DNA of 64,000 nucleotides from Streptomyces cinnabarinus (GTDB taxonomy: Bacteria; Actinomycetota; Actinomycetes; Streptomycetales; Streptomycetaceae), in the NCBI RefSeq assembly GCF_027270315.1, contig NZ_CP114413.1:4774001-4838000 (forward strand), written 5' to 3'. Within the stretch, counting starts at the first letter, position 1. Each line of letters starts with the position of its first letter. This document shows positions 54,592-64,000 of the stretch, piece after piece. The translations under genes were made by a program, and so were the position numbers. Below the pieces are notes generated by a model. It did no database searches. It was given only the letters and a program-made list of their open reading frames with translations, and had not been told where the DNA came from.

Positions 54592-55710
54592 GTGAGCTCC
54601 CCAATGCGTCGTATCGCCATATGCGTGGCCGCGTCCTCGATGACCCTTTCGCTGTCCGCCTGTGGCGCCCTGGGAGTGTCGGGAGACAGCGCCGACGCGA
54701 GTCCGACCAAGGGGAACGACATCACGGTGGGGCTGCTCCTGCCGGAGACGGCGAACACCCGGTACGCCAAGTTCGACCACCCGATCATCCGGGCGAAGGT
54801 GGCCGAGCTCACCGACAACAAGGGTCAGGTCGTCTACGCCAACGCCGACGCGAGCGCCGGTACGCAGGGCACCCAGATGGAGAAGATGATCGACGACGGC
54901 GTCGACGTCATCCTGCTGGACGCCGTGGACTCCACGTCCATCGCGACCCAGGTGGAGAAGGCCAAGGAGGCCGGTATCCCGGTCATCGCCTACGACCGTC
55001 TCGCCGAGGGCCCGATCGACGCGTACATCTCCTTCGACAACGAGCTCGTGGGCGAGGTGCAGGGCCGCTCCCTGATGTCCGCGCTCGGCGGTGACGTCGA
55101 CACCTCGACGAAGATCGTCATGATGAACGGCTCGCCCACCGACCCCAACGCCAAGCAGTTCAAGGCGGGCGCGCTCTCCGAGCTCAACGGCCAGGTGACG
55201 ATCGCGAAGACCTACGACACCAAGGACTGGAAGCCGGAGAACGCCGAGGCCAACATGACCGCGGCGATCGAAGACATCGGTGTCAACAACATCGCCGCCG
55301 TGTACTCCGCCAACGACGGAATGGCCGGCGGTGTCATCAAGGCCCTGGAGGCCGCGGGCGTCACCGAACTGCCGCCGATCACCGGTCAGGACGCCGAACT
55401 CGACGCCGTGCAGCGGATCGTCGCCGGCGAGCAGTACATGAGCGTCTACAAGTCCTACCCCGAGGAGGCCGAGGCGGCCGCCGAGATGGCGGTGGCCAAG
55501 GTCCAGGGCAAGGACATCAAGTTCGACTCCCTGACCGCGGACCGGGTCGACAGCCCCACCACCAAGGACATCCCCGCCCAGCTCGTCCCGGTGGTCGCGC
55601 TGACGACGGAGAACATCAACGACACCGTCGTCAATGACGGCATCTACAAGATCGCCGAGATCTGCGCCGGCAAGTACAAGGCGGCGTGCGAGGAGCTCGG
55701 GCTCAAGTAG
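54592..55710 (+). CDS. Xylose/ribose-type ABC sugar-binding lipoprotein
   Basis: A 372-residue periplasmic-binding-like lipoprotein with lipobox TLSLSAC and the type I solute-binding fold (VGLLLPETANTRY, VDVILLDAVDSTS, IAYDRLAEGPIDAYISFDN, AVYSANDGMAGGVIKAL). It is closest in pattern to XylF-type D-xylose receptors. No ATPase or permease genes are adjacent, so it is an orphan receptor here. GTG 54592 has GGAAGG 9 nt upstream; ATG 54604 is an alternative. Confidence 0.87.
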   Translation: MSSPMRRIAICVAASSMTLSLSACGALGVSGDSADASPTKGNDITVGLLLPETANTRYAKFDHPIIRAKVAELTDNKGQVVYANADASAGTQGTQMEKMIDDGVDVILLDAVDSTSIATQVEKAKEAGIPVIAYDRLAEGPIDAYISFDNELVGEVQGRSLMSALGGDVDTSTKIVMMNGSPTDPNAKQFKAGALSELNGQVTIAKTYDTKDWKPENAEANMTAAIEDIGVNNIAAVYSANDGMAGGVIKALEAAGVTELPPITGQDAELDAVQRIVAGEQYMSVYKSYPEEAEAAAEMAVAKVQGKDIKFDSLTADRVDSPTTKDIPAQLVPVVALTTENINDTVVNDGIYKIAEICAGKYKAACEELGLK

Positions 55711-55931
55711 TGGTCACGGCCCAGGTGTGCTGGAGGGCTCGGTTCCGTGCGGACCGGGCCCTCCGGCGCGTCCGCGTCGTGTCCGGAAACCGTGTTCGGG
55801 TGAGCGGGTTCCATAAGCGGACACACCAGGGCCAGCCGGGCCTCCCGGGCCCCTGAGGCGTGTTGCGGAGCACGTCCCGTCCGCGCATAGTTGCGCTGCG
55901 GAAGACGCGGAAACCGGGGGTGGGATGGGCG

Positions 55932-56975
55932 ATGGCCGGGCGCGGGACGGACGGGCATCCACACGGTGCTGACCGGCTGTGCGAGGCCGGGGATCGGGTG
56001 TACTCCCGGGCCGTACGGCGCGGCCGTGTGCCCCGGGCCGAGGCGGAGGCGGTGCCCTGTCTGCTGGAGCTGGCCCTGCTGCACCCGGACCCCGACGACA
56101 TGGCCTGGCTGGTGCCGACCTCCCCGCAGGAGGTCATGACCCGGCTGCTGCGCGGGGTGTACGACGAAGTCAGCGCGAGCCAGCGGCGGATGGGCTCGGC
56201 GGTGGCCGCCTTCGAGTGGTACGCCGGACTCGGCCCGCTGCCGCAGAACGCCGTCGCGGAGGGCAGCGCGATCCGGGTCCTGGACGGGCTCTCCCGGATC
56301 CAGGCCGCGATGGACGCGGCCACCGACGCCTGCACCACCGAGGTGCTCACCGTCCAGCCGGGCGGGATCCGCCCCGAGCACGAGCTGACGGAGGGCCTGC
56401 ACCGGGCGATGGCGCTGCGCGCCCGCGGGGTCCGGATGCGCGACCTGTACACGCATGTGGCCCGGCACGGGCAGGGGCTGCTCAACTACCTGGAGCTGAT
56501 GGGCGACGCGGTGGAGGCGCGGACCCTGGAGGAGGTCATCGACCGCCTGATCCTGTTCGACCGTACGGTCGCCTTCATCCCCGCGAACGCGGACCGCACC
56601 CTCGCCCTGGAGCTGCGCCATCCCGCGCTCGTGAACTACCTGGTCACCGTCTTCGAGCGGCTGTGGCGGCTCGCGATCCCGCTCACCGCGCCGCTGCCCG
56701 AGACCGGCATCGAGGGCATCTCCTACCGGGAGCGGTCGATCGCCGCGCTGCTCGCCGAGGGGCACCAGGACGCGGTCATCGCCGAGCGCCTCGGCATCAG
56801 CGTGCGCACCTGCCGGGCCCATATCGCCAGGCTCTCGGAGACGCTGGGCGCGGCGAGCCGCACTCAACTGGGCGTGCGGATCGCCCAGGTGGGCCTGGTC
56901 GGTCCGGCGCGGGCCGCGGATGTGTCGCCGTCGGCTATGAGCCTGCCTGATCGAGGATCCCGGACCGCCCGATGA
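55932..56975 (+). CDS. LuxR-HTH regulator, paralogue A
   Basis: One of four related regulators. A helical N-terminal region carries the set's shared LCEAG...YSRAVRRGRV...PCLLELALLHPD pattern. A central domain of TrmB/PLD-like type follows (EVLTVQPGG, VRMRDLYTHVAR, DRTVAFIPANADRTLALELRHPALV), then a C-terminal LuxR helix-turn-helix (RERSIAALLAEGHQDAVIAERLGISVRTCRAHIARL). No receiver domain. ATG 55932 or GTG 55920 may be the start. It converges on paralogue B with a 41-bp overlap of the 3' ends. Confidence 0.82.
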   Translation: MAGRGTDGHPHGADRLCEAGDRVYSRAVRRGRVPRAEAEAVPCLLELALLHPDPDDMAWLVPTSPQEVMTRLLRGVYDEVSASQRRMGSAVAAFEWYAGLGPLPQNAVAEGSAIRVLDGLSRIQAAMDAATDACTTEVLTVQPGGIRPEHELTEGLHRAMALRARGVRMRDLYTHVARHGQGLLNYLELMGDAVEARTLEEVIDRLILFDRTVAFIPANADRTLALELRHPALVNYLVTVFERLWRLAIPLTAPLPETGIEGISYRERSIAALLAEGHQDAVIAERLGISVRTCRAHIARLSETLGAASRTQLGVRIAQVGLVGPARAADVSPSAMSLPDRGSRTAR

Positions 56976-57921
56976 GATAGCCGAGCTGGGCCCGGCTGGC
57001 GCTGCCCAGCGTCGCCGCCAGCTTGGCGATGTGGACGCGTGCGGTGCGGACGTTCAGGCCGAGGCGGTGGGCGATGACCGTGTCCGTGTGCCCTTCGACG
57101 AGCAGGGCGGCTATGGCGCGCTGGCGGGGGGTGACGCCGTCGCGGACGGGTTGCTGGACGGCCTCGGGGTACATGGGGGTCGCCAGGCGCCAGAGGCGGT
57201 CGAAGGCGGTGGCGAGGAAACCGACGATCGCGGGGTGGCGGACCTCCAGGGCGAGCGTGCGGTCGGCGTTCGCCGGGATGAAGGCCACCGCGCGGTCGAT
57301 GACGATGAGACGCTCCGTCACCTCGTCCAGGGTGCGGGCCTCCGCGTCCCCGCGCAGCCGCTCGTAGCGGGCGATGACGGTCGGCGCGTGCCGGAGAGTG
57401 TGCTGGTAGAGAGTGCGGATACGGCCGCCGCGGTCCAGCAGGGCCTGGTCCCGGGCCAGGGCCTCGACGTGCACGTTGGGCGGCGCCAGAGTGTGCGTGA
57501 CGTGCGGCTGTACGGCGAGCAGCTCGGAGGATCCGGACATGGCCCCGGCGATGGTCCTGCCGATGCGGTCGAGGCCGCTGAGGACGGTGACCGACGGGAT
57601 GTCCGACGGTCCGCCGCCGGGGCCGGGGATCCGCATGAGAGGCTCGAACATCGCGGCCAGCCGCTCCTCCCGGCGGCGTTCGTCCGCGATGCGCTCCTCC
57701 GCCGTGCGCAGCAACTGGTGGAGAGCCACGGCCGGGGCCAACGGTTCGAGCCGGTTGGGGGCCGTCACGCCGGCATGCAGCAGGCCGAGTTCGGCCAGGC
57801 AGGGCGCGGCCTCGGCATCGGCGACGCTCACCTGCCCTTCGCGCAGGGCCCGTTCGTACAGCTCGGTCGCTGCCTCGCACAGGTCTTCCAGGCCGTGCTT
57901 CAGGTGCGGCGCCGGGATCAT
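56935..57921 (-). CDS. LuxR-HTH regulator, paralogue B
   Basis: A 328-residue paralogue: shared N-terminal LCEAATELYERALREGQV...PCLAELGLLH pattern, central domain with GGRIRTLYQHTLRHAPTV and DRAVAFIPANADRTLALEVRHPAI, and C-terminal HTH (RQRAIAALLVEGHTDTVIAHRLGLNVRTARVHIAKL). ATG 57921 lies 7 nt after GGGGGAG. It is last of three genes in one operon, 4 bp after paralogue C. Confidence 0.82.
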   Translation of the reverse strand: MIPAPHLKHGLEDLCEAATELYERALREGQVSVADAEAAPCLAELGLLHAGVTAPNRLEPLAPAVALHQLLRTAEERIADERRREERLAAMFEPLMRIPGPGGGPSDIPSVTVLSGLDRIGRTIAGAMSGSSELLAVQPHVTHTLAPPNVHVEALARDQALLDRGGRIRTLYQHTLRHAPTVIARYERLRGDAEARTLDEVTERLIVIDRAVAFIPANADRTLALEVRHPAIVGFLATAFDRLWRLATPMYPEAVQQPVRDGVTPRQRAIAALLVEGHTDTVIAHRLGLNVRTARVHIAKLAATLGSASRAQLGYLIGRSGILDQAGS

Positions 57922-57925
57922 TCGG

Positions 57926-58900
57926 TCACTCCCCCTGATTGAGGATGCCTGATGCCGCGATGAGGTAGCCGAGTTGGGCGCGGCTCTCGCTGCCGAGGGC
58001 GGCGGCGAGTTTGGCGATGTGGACACGGGCGGTACGGACGTTCAGGCCGAGCCGGTCGGCGATGACCGTGTCGGTGTGGCCCTCGACGAGAAGGGCGGCT
58101 ATGGCGCGCTGGCGGGGCGTGATGCCGTCGCGGACCGGTTGCCGGACCGCGTCGGGGTACATGGGCGTGGCCAGGCGCCAGAAGCGGTCGAACACGGTCA
58201 CGTAGAAGGTGACCAGGGCGGGATGGCGGACCTCGACGGCGAGGGTGCGGTCCTTGCTGGCCGGGATGAAGGCGACGACGCCGTCGATGACGATGAGACG
58301 GTCGGTGACCTCGTCCAGCGTGCGCACCTCGGCGTCGCCGCTGAGCTGTTCGTAGCGGGCGATCACGGCGGGGGAGTGCCGGAGGGTGTGCTGGTAGAGG
58401 GTGCGGATACGGCCGCCGCGGTCCAGCAGGGCCTGGTCGCGGCTCAGCGACGCGGCGAGGCGGGTCCCGACGTCCTGGCCGGTGAACGGCTGGATGGTGA
58501 GGAGTTCGCCCGAGGCTTTCGCGAGGGCCGCCTCGATGGCCTGGTTGATCCGGGCGACGCCGTTCAGCACGCTGACCGACGGAGCGTCCGCCATGGCCGT
58601 GTACTGCCCGGCGATGTCCATCAGGGGGTCGAACATGTCCGCCAGCCGGGCCTCGCGCCGCCGCTCGTCCGCGATGCGGTCCTCGACATCGCGCAGCAGC
58701 CGGTGGAACGCGAAGGCCGGTGTGACGGGCCGCAGCCGGCGCAGGTCCGCGAGGTCCGGTTGCAGCAGCCCGAGGTCGACCAGGCACGGCGCCGCGTCCG
58801 CCGCCTCGGCGGGCACCCGCCCTTCGCGCAGAGCGCGCGCGTACAGGCTCAGGCCCGCCTCACACAGTTCCTCCGCTCCGTGCGTGTGCGGCTCGGTCAC
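57926..58900 (-). CDS. LuxR-HTH regulator, paralogue C
   Basis: A 324-residue paralogue, most like B (both share GGRIRTLYQHTLRH and NVRTARVHIAKLAA). GTG 58900 overlaps the stop of paralogue D by 4 nt. The high similarity of B and C points to a recent tandem duplication. Confidence 0.82.
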   Translation of the reverse strand: MTEPHTHGAEELCEAGLSLYARALREGRVPAEAADAAPCLVDLGLLQPDLADLRRLRPVTPAFAFHRLLRDVEDRIADERRREARLADMFDPLMDIAGQYTAMADAPSVSVLNGVARINQAIEAALAKASGELLTIQPFTGQDVGTRLAASLSRDQALLDRGGRIRTLYQHTLRHSPAVIARYEQLSGDAEVRTLDEVTDRLIVIDGVVAFIPASKDRTLAVEVRHPALVTFYVTVFDRFWRLATPMYPDAVRQPVRDGITPRQRAIAALLVEGHTDTVIADRLGLNVRTARVHIAKLAAALGSESRAQLGYLIAASGILNQGE

Positions 58901-59907
58901 GGGTGGCCGTCACCTCCCGCGATCGGCTGGTCGGGCTTCAGGATCCCCGACTGGGCGATGAGGTAGCCGAGTTGGGCGCGGCTGCCGCTGCCGAGGGCGG
59001 TCGCGAGCTTGGCTATGTGGGCCCGGCAGGTGCGGACGTTCATCCCCAGGCGGCGGGCGATGGCCTCGTCGACGTGTCCTTCGACGAGCAGCTTCGCTAT
59101 GGAGTGCTGGATCTCCGTGATGCCGTCGGTGTCGGTCTCGTAGGGGGCGCCCGTGCTCAGCGGCACCGCGCGGCCCCACATGAACTCGAAGACCTTGATC
59201 AGGTAGCGGACGAGGCCGGGATGGCGGAGTTCGAGAGCGACCTCGCCGTCGGACCGGGTGGGGATGAAGGCGACGGTCTCGTCGCAGATGATCAGCCGCT
59301 CGACGAGTTCGTCGATGGTGCGGTACTCCACCTTGCCGCTGGCGAACTGGGCGACGTAGGCCAGCGTTTCGGGGCTGTAGCGGGCCGTGTGCTGATAGAG
59401 GGTCCGGATGCGGCAGCCGCGCTCGATCAGTGGCCGGTCGCGCTCCAGCCCCTGGGCGAGGGTGTGTTCGGGCCGGCGGCGCATCGGCTGGACCGTGAGC
59501 ATCTCGGTCGTGCACTGGGCGGTGGCCAGATCGAGTGCCGCGTTGATCCGGTCGATGCCCTCCAGCACGGTGATCGAGTGGGTGGTCGCCGGTGCCTGCG
59601 CGCTGAGCGTCATGAACGGCTCGAATGCTTCGGCGAGTTCGATCGACAGCCGCCGCCGTTGGGTGATCTCGTGCTCGATCGGGCTGAGCCGCTGAGCCAG
59701 TGCGACCGAAGGGGCGACCGGACGCAGCCAGTTCGCGTCATCCGGGTCGGGGTGAAGAAGGGCGAACTCCATGAGGCAAGGAGCGGTCTCCACGTCCGTT
59801 CGCGCGATACGTCCCGTCCGGAGTGCGATCCCATAAAGACGGCGACCCTCGTCACACAGCTCGGTCAGCGCGTGCGAATGTGTCCCCTTAGTCTCATTCG
59901 TGGCCAA
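58897..59907 (-). CDS. LuxR-HTH regulator, paralogue D
   Basis: A 336-residue paralogue, more diverged: N-terminal LCDEGRRLYGIALRTGRI, central GCRIRTLYQHTARYSPETL and ETVAFIPTRSDGEVALELRHPGLV, C-terminal HTH (EIQHSIAKLLVEGHVDEAIARRLGMNVRTCRAHIAKL). It begins at TTG 59907 (GGTGGAGAA upstream) and heads the three-gene operon. It is divergent from the DSTW-repeat peptide gene across a 112-bp gap with a dyad. Confidence 0.82.
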   Translation of the reverse strand: MATNETKGTHSHALTELCDEGRRLYGIALRTGRIARTDVETAPCLMEFALLHPDPDDANWLRPVAPSVALAQRLSPIEHEITQRRRLSIELAEAFEPFMTLSAQAPATTHSITVLEGIDRINAALDLATAQCTTEMLTVQPMRRRPEHTLAQGLERDRPLIERGCRIRTLYQHTARYSPETLAYVAQFASGKVEYRTIDELVERLIICDETVAFIPTRSDGEVALELRHPGLVRYLIKVFEFMWGRAVPLSTGAPYETDTDGITEIQHSIAKLLVEGHVDEAIARRLGMNVRTCRAHIAKLATALGSGSRAQLGYLIAQSGILKPDQPIAGGDGHP

Positions 59908-59923
59908 TTCTCCACCCCCCAGG

Positions 59924-59942
59924 GTCCTGAACGTGCAGGAAC
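59924..59942. promoter_or_regulatory. Dyad between regulator D and the peptide gene
   Basis: TCCTG (59925-59929) and CAGGA (59936-59940) flank AACGTG, with one mismatched extension on each side. Its midpoint position in the divergent promoter gap fits an operator for one of the LuxR-HTH regulators. Confidence 0.4.
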
Positions 59943-60019
59943 ATGATGCACCGATCGTGTGGCCATGACGTGCCGGAATGGGCCATCGTCTTAATCGACG
60001 GGGGAGAGGTGACCTTCAG

Positions 60020-60265
60020 ATGAGGACGAAGCCGACTATGCATAAGAAGATGCTTCGCTCGGCGCTTGCCGCCGCCTTCTCCGCCGTTGTGGCTTTCGGG
60101 GTGCTGAGTGGCCTGGCGGAGGCGAAGGGCGACGCCCGGGCGGACAGTACTTGGCGCACGAATGCCGCGGCGGCCGTGCCTGGCGACAGTACGTGGGTGG
60201 TGGCCGCATCCGACCCGGCGGGCGGTGGGTCTACGGACGACAGCACTTGGGTCGCCGAGTCATGA
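60020..60265 (+). CDS. Small exported peptide with three Asp-Ser-Thr-Trp repeats
   Basis: The 81-residue product has a basic N-terminus and one signal-like helix (LRSALAAAFSAVVAFGVLSGLAEA). A short mature part of about 45 residues follows, with DSTW at 42-45, 56-59 and 74-77, each followed by a variable few residues (RTN, VVA, VAES). There is no Cys. ATG 60020 lies 10 nt after GGAGAGG; ATG 60038 also works. The stop overlaps the start of the Rieske-like gene (ATGA). I do not recognise the family. The repeats suggest a precursor cut into several similar peptides, but that is inference. Confidence 0.75.
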   Translation: MRTKPTMHKKMLRSALAAAFSAVVAFGVLSGLAEAKGDARADSTWRTNAAAAVPGDSTWVVAASDPAGGGSTDDSTWVAES

Positions 60266-60600
60266 CCACCCCACCGGACGACCGAACCTTCCGACGCGAA
60301 ATGGCCACCGCCTACCGATCCGGCTGGCACTTCATCGATCTGGTCACCGCCATCCCCCACGCTGGTGACTCGCTCATGGTGACGGTCTTCGGAGAGCCGG
60401 TTGTCGTCACGCGGGACGAGGACGAGGACGTGCGCGCCTATCGGTGCCTGCGGCGGCCCCGCGGGGCGCCACAGCCCGTGCGGTGTGCCATCCGATACGG
60501 AATGATCTTTGTGAACCTGGACCAGCGCGACCACCAGCAACTGGTGGACCCGGAGGTCCCGGCCCCCCGGACAGTCTCAGCCACCCCCCGCAGTGCCTGA
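60262..60600 (+). CDS. Short Rieske-fold-like protein without cluster ligands
   Basis: The 112-residue protein resembles the start of a Rieske domain from ring-hydroxylating oxygenases (SGWHFIDLVTAIPHAGDSLMVTVFGEPVVVTRDEDEDVRAYR) and the end of it (IRYGMIFVNLD). The middle, where CxH and CxxH should bind the 2Fe-2S cluster, is replaced by RCLRRPRGAPQPVRCA. It probably binds no cluster. Its ATG overlaps the peptide stop, so the two are made together. Confidence 0.6.
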   Translation: MTTPPDDRTFRREMATAYRSGWHFIDLVTAIPHAGDSLMVTVFGEPVVVTRDEDEDVRAYRCLRRPRGAPQPVRCAIRYGMIFVNLDQRDHQQLVDPEVPAPRTVSATPRSA

Positions 60601-60643
60601 CGCGATTCCCCCGTCGTAACAGATCGCTCAGGTGCTTCCCCCC

Positions 60644-60684
60644 GCAGCGGCGTCACCGTGACCTGAACACGGTGACGCCGCTGC
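60644..60684. terminator. Strong terminator after the Rieske-like gene
   Basis: A perfect 17-bp stem (60644-60660 with 60668-60684), 7-nt loop, followed by AGTTTT. It also lies between convergent genes and may work both ways. Confidence 0.9.
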
Positions 60685-60742
60685 AGTTTTACGGGACATT
60701 TCCGGGCATCTGCCGGATGCCGCGCTGGCCGAAAAGTATCGG

Positions 60743-61153
60743 TCAGCCGCGCCCCATGGCCCGCTCCAGTTCGATCTCGATCACCACACGCGCCGGGTTC
60801 GGCGAGGGAGTGCGCTCATAGCGCTCGGCGTACCGCCGCTCGGCCTCCGCGATCCGCTCCGGCTCGGTGCGCACCCGCGCCCGCCCCTCCAGCGTCGCCC
60901 AGCGCCGCCCGGCCACCTGGCACACCGCCACCCGGGCCCCGTCCGGACCGGCGGCCAGCACATGGGCGACCTTCATGCTCGCCTTGTTCGCGATCACCCG
61001 GGCCAGCCCCGCCCCGGGGTCGTAGGTCACCCCCACCGGCACCACGTGCGGGCTCCCGTCCGGGCGCGGCGTGGTCAGGGTGCACAGGTGCCGTTCCCGC
61101 CAGAAGCTGAGATACGCGGCGTCGGGGGCGGCGGGATCCACGGAGTAGCTCAT
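60743..61153 (-). CDS. PPOX-class F420/FMN-dependent oxidoreductase
   Basis: A 136-residue split-barrel protein of the pyridoxamine 5'-phosphate oxidase-like family (LCTLTTPRPDGSPHVVPVGVTYD, VAGRRWATLEGRARVR). Such Streptomyces proteins mostly use F420 or FMN; substrate unknown. ATG 61153 starts the usual MSYSV-type N-terminus. It is divergent from clpB, so the HAIR site at 61193 could influence it too. Confidence 0.85.
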   Translation of the reverse strand: MSYSVDPAAPDAAYLSFWRERHLCTLTTPRPDGSPHVVPVGVTYDPGAGLARVIANKASMKVAHVLAAGPDGARVAVCQVAGRRWATLEGRARVRTEPERIAEAERRYAERYERTPSPNPARVVIEIELERAMGRG

Positions 61154-61192
61154 GCCGTCGGAACTTAGCCGCCGGAGTCTCCCGAGCACATA

Positions 61193-61213
61193 CTTGAGTG
61201 GAATAGACTCAAC
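61193..61213. promoter_or_regulatory. HAIR operator upstream of clpB
   Basis: CTTGAGT, seven bases, ACTCAAC matches the HspR consensus with one mismatch, 73 bp upstream of the clpB start. It links clpB to the HspR regulon. Confidence 0.92.
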
Positions 61214-61285
61214 TTTGTGTACGTTGGATGAGTCAGCGTGGATGAGGGCTGCTCGCCCGGCTGTCGACAGGAGGAGATTGCGAAC

Positions 61286-63898
<2,613 letters not shown>

Positions 63899-63913
63899 CG
63901 CCGTTCCCGGCCC

Positions 63914-63958
63914 GACGACGACCCGCCCCGCACACCGCCGGGGCGGGCCGCCGTCGTC
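63914..63958. terminator. Terminator hairpin after clpB
   Basis: GACGACGACCCGCCCCG (63914-63930) pairs imperfectly with CGGGGCGGG and CGTCGTC (63939-63958). It sits between clpB and a gene ending on the other strand, so it may be bidirectional. Confidence 0.75.
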
Positions 63959-64000
63959 ACAGGGTGAAGGCGGAGAAGCGCACCAGCGCGGTGGTGGCGT
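63957..64000 (-). CDS. C-terminal end of an unidentified gene (continues beyond window)
   Basis: On the minus strand an open frame ends ATTALVRFSAFTL with TGA at 63957-63959. It directly follows the clpB terminator in convergent orientation. Only 13 or so codons are visible, so the product cannot be named. Confidence 0.4.
   Translation of the reverse strand, partial: ATTALVRFSAFTL

Noticed and set aside
55431..56867. Minus-strand frames under the sugar-binding protein and regulator A
   Set aside because: Composition is that of shadows and they conflict with well-supported genes.

Overview
The window is high-GC actinobacterial DNA, almost certainly a Streptomyces chromosome. The evidence is frequent GTG/TTG starts, 4-nt start/stop overlaps, HspR/HAIR control of dnaK and clpB, Streptomyces-type DnaA boxes (TTGTCCACA), SCO4225- and SCO3933-family proteins, and an AICE-type integrative element in a tRNA-Gly gene. 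All calls come from reading the sequence; no search was run.

Layout. 1-8.3 kb: end of a Ser/Thr kinase, an L,D-transpeptidase lipoprotein, a FemX-like peptidoglycan-bridge enzyme coupled to MurJ, a 127-bp inverted-repeat element with two DnaA boxes, and a response regulator/histidine kinase/GerMN lipoprotein operon. 8.3-13.7 kb: a probable phosphate and energy stress module (three-helix-bundle protein, PPK2, P-type ATPase, Na/Pi transporter). 13.7-16 kb: SulP transporter divergent from a MerR regulator with its palindrome. 16-20.8 kb: accessory DNA with a VapBC-like pair and a caspase plus HSP90-like (GHKL) conflict gene that appears broken by two opposite frameshifts, ending in an integrase-tail remnant. 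20.8-31.2 kb: an AICE bounded by an identical 47-bp repeat of the tRNA-Gly 3' end. It carries int, xis, rep, spd genes and an FtsK-like tra, plus a cargo phosphoesterase.

31.2-34.2 kb: tRNA-Gly(CCC), a small Cys protein, dcd, a phosphoribosyltransferase, a GYD protein and a Yip1-like membrane protein. 34.3-40.1 kb: four consecutive FG-GAP (integrin-like) exported proteins. 40.2-45 kb: two SCO4225-family membrane proteins, a zinc-ribbon protein, a large Fe-S heterodisulfide-reductase-like oxidoreductase and a degenerate MraY/WecA-like membrane protein. 45-49.3 kb: dnaK-grpE-dnaJ-hspR with two HAIR operators and a strong terminator. 49.4-55.7 kb: a secreted DNRLRE/amidase protein, a PA14/FN3 protein and a sugar-binding lipoprotein. 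61.3-63.9 kb: clpB with its own HAIR.

The most interesting locus is 55.9-60.6 kb. Four paralogous LuxR-HTH regulators (three in one operon, one convergent) lie beside a small exported peptide with three Asp-Ser-Thr-Trp repeats. That peptide is translationally coupled to a short Rieske-fold-like protein with no recognisable cluster ligands. I do not recognise this as a described system; it looks like a candidate secreted-peptide signalling locus.
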